Assembly (NCBI RefSeq): GCF_040436345.1 | Contig: NC_133230.1 | Span: 6,717,297-6,781,296, forward strand | DNA from: Pagrus major | Lineage: Eukaryota > Chordata > Actinopteri > Spariformes > Sparidae | Reading direction: 5' to 3' | Length of the DNA stretch: 64,000 nucleotides | Part shown: positions 56,949-64,000 of the stretch, in pieces | Position numbering within the stretch: the stretch's first letter is position 1 | How the letters are laid out: every line of letters starts with the position of its first letter | Program-made: the position numbers and the translations under genes | The notes under the pieces: generated by a model | The model's database searches: none | What the model was told of the DNA's origin: nothing | What the model saw: only the letters and a program-made list of their open reading frames with translations

Positions 56949-57685
56949 CTGATGTGATGAGGAGAGACAGGGGGAGTCCTTGAAGCAAATGCGAGGGCGG
57001 AAGAACAGACCCCGCTGCAGGAATCAGCATCCTCTGATGCTTCATCAGCACATGGCTCGTGCACACGGCCCTCCTGTGCTGCATTGTCAGCGGTTAGGTA
57101 CGGACAAGTGTCCAGCCCAGGGCTTTACTTCCATGCTATATCTAGCTGTGTACAAAAGGATCCCTCGTTTGCTTTGGGGGCTCTGAAACCATTTCCTCTT
57201 CACTTTCCCATACAGGAGTGCTCCCTTAAAAGCCTCTGCAGTTGTCATGGAGTTGTGCTTCCTGGTAAACAATGACTCTTTTCATTCCCGCACAGCTTTC
57301 AGTCCAGTAGCTGAGTTGGACGGAGCAGAGGGCAAAGAGAAGGAGAGAGGGGGGGGGCTGTGTTGCTGCAAAAGGCAGCTCTCTCTACGCTCTCATCTAA
57401 GATGAAGTCTACTGTACTGTTTGTCCCATACAGGCGTTACTGTTTTTAATTCACGACAGCTGATATAGTTTGTAGTCTCGTTACATCCATGATATAAAAT
57501 GATTTGGTTTCTTAGGATCTTCAAGAAAAACTGACTGTCAAAAATGTGATCACACCAGCTGATGGGTGAAGATATGTAAGGAGAAAATAATTAAGGGAAA
57601 AATGGGTAAAGCTGTTGTGTGATGAGGGCCACAATGAAGGCAAGAGCTGAGCACATGTCCAGAAAGTTAGGAGTCCACGACAAAG

Positions 57686-60211
57686 CTATGGGTTTATTTT
57701 GTCATCCAGGCTGGCTTTGAGTTGAGCTTCCAGAGCCATTTTATCAAAAGTACGCATGTTGGTCTCCTCCCGCACCTTGTCTCGCACATGAAACGAAGCT
57801 CGGGCCACTGAGCGAGCGCTCTCCAGCACTGCCTTCTTCTCCTTGAAGATCTGCTCGCTCTTCTCCAGCTTCCTCTCGATGGACTGCAGCAGCTCCAGAC
57901 GCCTCTGCTTCTCCTCCTCTTCCACCCGCTGCCTGTTGAGCCTCTGGAGTCGTTCCTTCTCCTGCCGGCTCTGGACGGCCCGCTGAGCTTTCTCTCTCGC
58001 TCTCTCCTCGGCCACCAACGCTGCCTGTTGGGCTCGTTTCTCTGCCTCCTTCACACGAGCTTCCAAGAGCTGCTGCTGCTGCTTCTCACGCTTCTCTGCT
58101 GCCTTGCGTGCTTTCTGGATCTGCTTCTCCTCACGCTTGGCCTTCTCTTTCAGCTCCTGCCCTCGACGCTCAACAATCTGTTCGTAATTCTCGAGGGAGC
58201 GGCTGAGCTTGTCTTCCGCTGTCCTCCTGGCCTCCTCCCGCTCCTCCTGCTCTCTTCGGGCAATCTCTTGTATCAATGCCGCGTGACGCCTCCTCTCTGC
58301 TTTGTTTAGACCTCGTCTGTCCTCCTGGGACTGGTGCTCCTTCTCCTGCCTCTTGAGCTCAGCCATGGTGAGCTTCTCTTTCAGCAGCAGCCTCTCCTGC
58401 TCCAGCATGGCCGCCCTCTCCTCCTCCAGCGCCTTCAGGTTCTGCTCTTGAAGAGCTTTCTTATGCTTCTCCTCTCGCGCCGCCTGCTGTAACCTCAGCA
58501 GACGGCTCCTCTCCTGCTGCTCTGCGAGCTCCCTCCATCGCCCCTCGTTCTCCTCGGCCTGCCGCATCTTGGCAGCTGCTGATTGTCGCTCCTGCTGGCT
58601 GAGTCTTCGCTGACGTATCGACACCTGTGTCTGCCACACCCGCTGACACTGAAGGACCGCTCGCTGCTTCTCTCGGTCCTCCTGCTCCCGTCGTAGCTCC
58701 TCCATCCTGCGCTCACTATCCCACTGAAGGTGAGCCACGTAGCGAGTCTGGCTCATGATGTCTTCCTCCTGGTACCTGGCCAGCATCAGAGCTGCGATCT
58801 TGCGGTCACGCTCAGACACGGCCTTCAGGCCTCGACGCCTCACCTCCTTCACTATGCGCTCCACCTTCTGCGTCGTCTGAGGAGAGTGGCTCAGGTCACC
58901 GAGGCTCAGGCTGCGGCCCATCAGGGAGTTGAAAGTGGCCATCGTGCGAGCTCGAGGACTGGAGACTTTGGCCCAGTGATCTCGCGCCCCTTCCCAGCTG
59001 TAAGAAGAGGAAGCACCTGACTCTGATGAGGTGCATGTGGTAGTGGTTGTGGTGGAGGTGGAACAGCAGACGGGATCTGTCCGCCGCTGTAAGGACTCAA
59101 GCGAATGGCTTTTTCCTCGCACCTTGGACTTGAACCCAAGATGTCCATTGTGCTGAGAGAACAGTCCTCCTGTTACGCCGTTCAGAGGCGTCCCAGAGGT
59201 CTGAACTGCAGGCTTTGTCACTGACGATGCGAGTGTAGAGTTGGCTCTGGGGAAGGACGGGGGTTTTGGTGTTGATCTGGGGAAAGTGTTTGAAGATTTA
59301 CCGCCTGAGGACTTCCTGACTACCGGTGGGGGGCCAGATGAGAGCGGACGTGTGGTTTTTACTTGTTCAGATGAGGAGGACAAGGGTTGCTTGACAGATC
59401 CTTGGTAACCACCCTTGGGGGATGTTGTACAGGGTACAGAACCAGTTTTTGAGGACTTAGGGGAGGTACTAAGACTGGTGGAGGGAGCTTTTGCTAAAAT
59501 ACCTGTTTTAGTAGCTGGACCTGACGCTTTAGAGGACGCTGCAGAATCAGTGGCCGAGCTGGAGGTCACCGACCCAGATTTAGTCGAGGCAGAGGAGGCT
59601 TTGTGCTGCTGCTCCACAGCGGAGGGTGACGCAGTGCTGCCGCTATTGACCGCTGCCTGCAGAATCCTTCTTTTCTCCTCTCTGATAATCCTTTCCCTCT
59701 CCTCTCTGCACTGCCTCAGTTTGGCGTGCCTGTCCCGCTCGTAGACTTCAAACAGCCCTGTCGCAACACGCATGGAGCGGCCGGGAGCCTCACGGGCGAA
59801 GTCAGCCAGCGGGCGTTGCAGGAGCTCCACAGGTTTGACCCCACATCGAGCACACGCCTCCAGAGAGTGGGGGCTTGTTAACACGTAACGGCTGCCCTCT
59901 GCGGCTGGTGAGTCAAAGTTGAACAGGTCCAGGTGGAGTTTGGGTGACGGTTCTCTGTCAGTTTGAGTCTGTGGTTGCTCAGGTGGCGCCTCCTGAGGGG
60001 CGGCGTCAGGCGCTGCCGTGGATGCAGAGTGGCAGGGGCTTGGCTCAGAACTGCCAGTAGGCGGTGTCTCAAACCCGGCATCCCCATCATCCTCTGTTGT
60101 CGTGCCATCGGCCTGTTCTGGTAGTCGAGGGTCTTCAGTGGCCACAGCTGGCGTGTTGAGCTGCGGGCCTTTACACTTGTTCTGCTCCTCAGCCTCCGAG
60201 GGGTCGACCAT
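57686..60211 (-). CDS. ccdc177: Coiled-coil domain-containing protein 177
   Basis: One long coding exon of 841 codons, compared with about 707 in human. The N-terminus MVDPSEAEEQ matches the mammalian start MVDP. A conserved block at about 92-180 includes LHLDLFNFDSPAAEGSRYVL, SLEACARCGVKPVELL and EAPGRSMRVATGLFEVYERD. A Ser/Thr/Pro-rich, presumably disordered region at about 190-440 carries GKSHSLESL and GRSLSLGDLSHSPQT. The rest (about 450-830) is almost continuous Glu/Arg/Lys/Gln-rich coiled coil, ending ASFHVRDKVREETNMRTFDK. The function is unknown. The extra length relative to human sits mainly in the low-complexity middle region. An acceptor at 60224-60225 (minus) lies 12 nt before the ATG, which implies a spliced non-coding first exon. 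The gene converges on plekhd1. Confidence 0.95.
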   Translation of the reverse strand: MVDPSEAEEQNKCKGPQLNTPAVATEDPRLPEQADGTTTEDDGDAGFETPPTGSSEPSPCHSASTAAPDAAPQEAPPEQPQTQTDREPSPKLHLDLFNFDSPAAEGSRYVLTSPHSLEACARCGVKPVELLQRPLADFAREAPGRSMRVATGLFEVYERDRHAKLRQCREERERIIREEKRRILQAAVNSGSTASPSAVEQQHKASSASTKSGSVTSSSATDSAASSKASGPATKTGILAKAPSTSLSTSPKSSKTGSVPCTTSPKGGYQGSVKQPLSSSSEQVKTTRPLSSGPPPVVRKSSGGKSSNTFPRSTPKPPSFPRANSTLASSVTKPAVQTSGTPLNGVTGGLFSQHNGHLGFKSKVRGKSHSLESLQRRTDPVCCSTSTTTTTTCTSSESGASSSYSWEGARDHWAKVSSPRARTMATFNSLMGRSLSLGDLSHSPQTTQKVERIVKEVRRRGLKAVSERDRKIAALMLARYQEEDIMSQTRYVAHLQWDSERRMEELRREQEDREKQRAVLQCQRVWQTQVSIRQRRLSQQERQSAAAKMRQAEENEGRWRELAEQQERSRLLRLQQAAREEKHKKALQEQNLKALEEERAAMLEQERLLLKEKLTMAELKRQEKEHQSQEDRRGLNKAERRRHAALIQEIARREQEEREEARRTAEDKLSRSLENYEQIVERRGQELKEKAKREEKQIQKARKAAEKREKQQQQLLEARVKEAEKRAQQAALVAEERAREKAQRAVQSRQEKERLQRLNRQRVEEEEKQRRLELLQSIERKLEKSEQIFKEKKAVLESARSVARASFHVRDKVREETNMRTFDKMALEAQLKASLDDKINP

Positions 60212-60927
60212 AGTTGGCTGATACTGCCGGTGGAGAAGAGGGAGGGCGGGGATCGATGGAGGGGGAGGTTGTATGATACATGAAGGGATAGAATAGTGGG
60301 AAGAGGTTTCAATTAGAGGATTACAGCGTTCATTTCAGAGCTTAAGAGACATACAGTCTGTGGGGGGAGGGTCGTAACGCCGGTTCAGAGACGCATGCAT
60401 GCATGAACATATATTCACACAGTGATTTTAACTCCAGATGAGACATTTCCCCTTCAGGGAAGTGACATAACGTATGAAAAAACACCACAGTCCTTTAATA
60501 GAGGGGTCTATTTTTGGCAGAGTTACTAGGCTGTGAGAATTTGATTACTCATAGCAATATTTTTCACTCTACATCACACAATCAACCTACAAAGACCTTT
60601 TGAAAGCACATCCTGCAACATACAGTATAAACCAGTTTGATGTATAGCACCTGGATGTGGTAAACAAGCACTGCACACATCTATTCACCATCATGGGCTC
60701 ACACCTACAAACAGGGAAGGCCTAGACTTTTCCACAGCACGAGAGAGGTGGTGAATATCTTCACTTTCACGTTAAAAACGACTCAGGGGTCAGATTTTAA
60801 AGGCGAATTTCATTAGAGATGTGTCCACACAAAGACAATATCTACTCGGGGCCTATTCACTGCTGTTTCCTGCGTCGGATTGCTTGTTTTTCAAGCACAC
60901 AACACACACACAGACACCCAAACTCAC

Positions 60928-61260
60928 CTGCCAGTTTGCAAAACGTTTTCTAAACCGGTGCTTTGTTCCCCTTTAATCCATCCAGCTGCCCCTGCTCCCT
61001 GCATAATATCAGGCTTCAGGGGAAAGAAAGGCTGCGGCCGTCGATCCACCGATGGAGCATCACATCGTCGCAGCCTCCAGCGACACGACAGACAGACGGA
61101 GCCTCTCGCAGCCTGTCGGCCGACTGAGCGCGACGGCTCCAAACTGCTGCTCTCTCTGCTCGGTTAAAAAAATGAAAGCACAAGCGGCCCTCCCAGAGTG
61201 AAATGTGCTGTAAAATCTCCTATCCAGCTTCCTCCGAGTGCATCCCGTAAACACCTGCTA
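60928..61260 (-). other. ccdc177: Probable non-coding first exon and promoter of ccdc177
   Basis: On the minus strand GGCAG|GTGAGT at 60928/60927 is a strong donor at the end of a GC-rich block (about 60,950-61,260). It would be spliced to the acceptor at 60224-60225 just before the ccdc177 start. The intron would be 704 nt. The upstream limit of the exon is not visible and is approximate. Confidence 0.5.
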
Positions 61261-61720
61261 TCTGTTCAGCAGCATCCCTCCATCTCAGCCTCCTTAGCTC
61301 CGCCCGCTTCTGGCAAAATGTGCTAAAAATACAGTCTGCTCCCTGCAATTAAACCGAGCGCCTCTCCTTCTCATCCACACATGCTCTCCACAAACAAAAC
61401 GCTGATCTGATGTGTTTTAGCCTTCACCAAAGCTCCTCGTATAGATTTATATATATGACAAAACAATATAAGTGTCTTCATAATGATTTTATTAGGTTTC
61501 AGAAATTATCCACCGCTTTGTAATTTGTTTTACATGCAAAACAATAAAAACAAATATCTGTAAATATATGAACATGAACCTTAAAATAGATGCTGGTTTA
61601 ATCTGTCCTGGCTGGGCCATCAGAAGTCTTATCACAGCATGTAACAGCTGCCATCTGTCATCCTGCTTATGTGTGAAGTTAATACACTGTAACTACTCAA
61701 CAGAGCCACTAGAGGGCACT

Positions 61721-61780
61721 ATAATATAATATAATATAATATAATATAATATAATATAATATAATATAATATAATATAAT
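61721..61780. repeat. Perfect (ATAAT)12 microsatellite
   Basis: Twelve uninterrupted ATAAT units follow the sequence CCACTAGAGGGCACT. Confidence 0.95.
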
Positions 61781-61837
61781 GCATTTAATGTCCTTGTTTT
61801 AAGTATAGATGTATGTTTGCAGTGTTGTGAAAACAAG

Positions 61838-62125
61838 TCATACTCCAGTAAAAGTAAAGATATCATGTATTTCTACTAAAGTCAAAAGTAAAATTATTGA
61901 GAAATATTCAGCAGTTCAGAGTTTCTTTGTTTATCCGATTGCAGATAAAATAAATTATGCCCTGATACAGCATGCAATCTGCAAAAGTAATTAAAGTTAT
62001 CAAATGAATGTAGTGGAGTTAAAAAGTATTATATCTGCCTCCAAAATGTAGTTAGGTGGAAGTATAGAGTAGTAGAAGATGAATATACTCAAGTAAAGTA
62101 CAAGTACCTCAGAAATGTACTGGCT
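61838..62125 (+). repeat. Long copy of the AAGTACCTCA-type dispersed repeat
   Basis: The order CATACTCCAGTAAAAGTAAA, AATCTGCAAAAGTAATTAAA, GAATGTAGTGGAGTTAAAAA and AAGTACAAGTACCTCAGAAA follows the common percomorph family over about 290 bp. The 3' terminal part after the AAGTACCTCA word is missing. It is non-coding. Confidence 0.65.
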
Positions 62126-63181
62126 AGAGCCCATTAGAGTTAAACTACAACAGGTTTTATTATTAAATGTGAGATACTGAGTGTCTATGGAGGCTATCAG
62201 TGATGTCACTCCTTTCTTCTTCACTATTTTCCTTATTTTTTGCCCTGACCAAACAAAAACATTTAAACAAAAAGCAGAAATTAAGTAGAAACTAGTTGGA
62301 AGTTTCCTGCAAAATGTATTCAAGAAATTATGAGCTGCTTATTGTAAAAAGCAAAATGGTATTATTGAATAATATTGTGATCATTTCCAATAAATTGTGA
62401 GGTGAAGACTCTGATCATTTGGAGGTAATAGTTTCTGGTTTGATGGATTCTGACTTTGTTCATCTTTTCAAACACACAAGCCTTAAAACAAGCCTCCATC
62501 TACTTCAGTTGTTTAGAGAACGCTGCAACACTGATTTGCTGTGAAGCTCCAGAAATGTTTTGTGGACTAAGAAGCTTAGATAAAAAGAATGAATTTTCAT
62601 TTTTGTGTGAGCTTGATGAATTATTTAAATCCCCTCTCTGAAGACAGACTGGTCTGGTTTGGTCCAGTCAGAGCGGTTGAATCGGGATTAGATAACTCTG
62701 GGTGAGAATCACAGTGATGATGACCCACTAAACTCCTGACCCGGTGTGGGGAACAGTGCGAGTTTAATTGGCCCCGCCCGTGAGCCGTATCAGGAGGACA
62801 GCGGGTAACAAGTGACAACAGGGAACGTGCTGGCTGGCTTGTTAACCGGGGGCATGGGGTCTGGAAGGGGGGCCAAAGGGGAGCGGGGCATGCTGTGGTT
62901 GCTGCACAGTTCACTGGTGCAGGGGTATGCTCGGCAGAATTTTTTTGTTTTGTTTTTGGTACTGTAGGGCATGCTCCCCACCACCAAAGCTGGACTGGGG
63001 GGTTCATCGAGAGGTGAGCGGCTCTGTGCAGTCATGGAGACCACTGCAATGCCCGGCTGGTGGTGGAAGGCCTGGAGCACTCCGCTATCTACTGGTGTTT
63101 GTGGTGGGAACCAGTCTAGATATGCCAAAACCCTGATTCGCCTATTTGAGTATGAGGGAATAAAATCAGATTGATATTTAA

Positions 63182-63450
63182 AGATGCCATATGTAAGAAT
63201 TTTAGTTTAAAACATTCAAGAATTAACTAAAATTATCGACACAGTGAAACTGGCGTCCATTGGTTTGGTTTCCAGTCGTTCTTGTGCTACAACACCAACA
63301 ATCCCGCAATGCTCTGAGGTCAGCTAATAGACTAGCCTCATGGCTACCTGAGCTAACTAGCAAATGGCAGCTACAGTTAGCAGCAGTTATCAGGTACTCT
63401 GCCACTTATTTGTTTGGAGTATGAATGGCCAAATCTTACATATTACATCT
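63182..63450. mobile_element. TTAA-flanked MITE, same family as 55421-55781, opposite orientation
   Basis: TTAA flanks lie at 63178-63181 and 63451-63454. The left end AGATGCCATATGTAAGAATT pairs with the right end AATCTTACATATTACATCT. Read on the minus strand the interior has ACTGCTGCTAACTGTAGC and CTAGTTAGCTCAGGTAGCC, which align with the 55 kb copy. It is 269 bp and non-coding. Confidence 0.7.
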
Positions 63451-64000
63451 TTAAATTTCTATCCAGGAATTTGTCATGAGATACTCAAGCCTGCAATGAC
63501 CTTTTAAAAAAAAACTCAGCTTATTTGAGAGAAAAAATGTCCCAGCATAGAGCACCATTATAAAAGAGACATCTGTAAAACTGTTGGCAGGTTACCTCGA
63601 ACTGAAAATAAGGTGAATTGTGACTCTTTCCATTATGAACTTTTGATCTATGGAGGTTTTGTATTTGTGAAACTTTCCTCGAGCAGAGAAAGGCGATCCC
63701 AGCAGGCGAAAGTTCTTTGCATATATTCGGTGGGCCGCATAACCAGGAAGTAAACCCAGAAGTTTGAAAACTTTTTTGGTGTTGGACTGAATGTGCACCA
63801 TCTTTGGGTTCACTAACTAGTTCCATATAAATTGTTTCTACAGTAGCCCAGAATGGACAAACGAAACACTGTGAGGCGGGGGGTACCTTTAACCAGAAAT
63901 GTTGATGCTACTGTTACTCTGCTGCTTTGTTTTTGTTGCTTGTTTTGTAAATTATAATGTTTTCTTAATAATGTCGGTAAATAAATATGCAACATTTACA

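Larger units (their letters stand above)
52639..57685. other. Convergent region between plekhd1 and ccdc177
   Basis: The plekhd1 3' UTR ends near 52,820 and the ccdc177 3' UTR lies at the right end (minus-strand ATTAAA at 57446-57451). Two MITEs occur at 53513-53731 and 55421-55781. Between them I see no firm gene, but two minus-strand segments (56843-56948 and 54329-54399) could be exons of an unknown transcript. Confidence 0.5.
61261..64000. other. Region beyond the ccdc177 promoter
   Basis: No gene can be supported here. The stretch holds a 60-bp ATAAT repeat, a dispersed repeat copy and a MITE. A GC-richer block at 62,690-63,130 is open in several overlapping frames on both strands but shows no recognisable family and no consistent start and splice structure. 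In human the next gene would be SUSD6 on the plus strand; I could not see any of its exons. Confidence 0.5.

Noticed and set aside
57222-57274. Plus-strand 50-nt segment with acceptor and donor between plekhd1 and ccdc177
   Set aside because: It has good splice words but no partner exon with matching phase, and it lies in the ccdc177 3' region on the opposite strand.
57686-60211. Long open frames antisense to, or in other frames of, ccdc177
   Set aside because: They arise from the repetitive Glu/Arg/Lys/Gln codons of the real coiled coil. The conserved protein is in the minus-strand frame.
61721-61780. Tandem ATAAT array as a CRISPR-like or regulatory array
   Set aside because: The units are contiguous and 5 bp long with no spacers, so it is a plain microsatellite in a vertebrate genome.

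Overview
This is nuclear DNA from a ray-finned fish, most likely a spiny-rayed (percomorph) teleost. The genes are split by short GT-AG introns. The gene order matches vertebrate chromosome blocks, and the non-coding DNA carries short dispersed repeats that I recognise from percomorph genomes: TTAA-flanked MITEs, a GCTGCAAC-ended MITE and a SINE-like unit. I saw no bacterial operons, CRISPR arrays, tRNA or rRNA genes, and no retroviral or other capsid- or envelope-bearing element.

Eight host protein genes can be read. In order they are: the 3' end of zfyve26 (+, 355-2518); a retinol dehydrogenase of the RDH11/RDH12 group (-, 5395-10431, 7 exons, 318 aa); vti1b (+, 11479-13782, 6 exons, 227 aa); mitochondrial arginase arg2 (-, 16036-22089, 8 exons, 348 aa); rbm25 (+, 24947-34734, 17 coding exons, 822 aa); slc39a9/ZIP9 (+, 36499-39856, 7 exons, 310 aa); plekhd1 (+, 45084-52638, 13 exons, 511 aa); and ccdc177 (-, 57686-60211, one coding exon, 841 aa). 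I re-derived all exon boundaries from splice sites and reading phase. Apart from one apparent one-base frameshift in zfyve26, every model closes with a continuous frame.

From memory of the human map, the left half (zfyve26-rdh-vti1b-arg2) and the right half (slc39a9-plekhd1-ccdc177) are two pieces of human 14q24. The orientation of the single RDH gene matches RDH12 rather than RDH11. rbm25, also on human 14q24, lies between the two pieces here. The genes do not form one pathway. Their products act in lysosome/autophagy membrane traffic (zfyve26, vti1b), retinoid reduction (rdh), arginine breakdown (arg2), splicing (rbm25) and zinc transport (slc39a9), or are poorly characterised coiled-coil proteins (plekhd1, ccdc177).

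The non-coding parts hold several small mobile elements, mostly non-autonomous DNA transposons with TTAA flanks. One is nested inside an older dispersed repeat in an arg2 intron, and one with long terminal inverted repeats lies in the slc39a9 3' region. The points most worth checking are the zfyve26 frameshift, a stop-free 90-nt intron in plekhd1, a poison-exon candidate in rbm25, tandem splice donors in arg2, and a possible unannotated minus-strand transcript between plekhd1 and ccdc177. I found no convincing new biological system.
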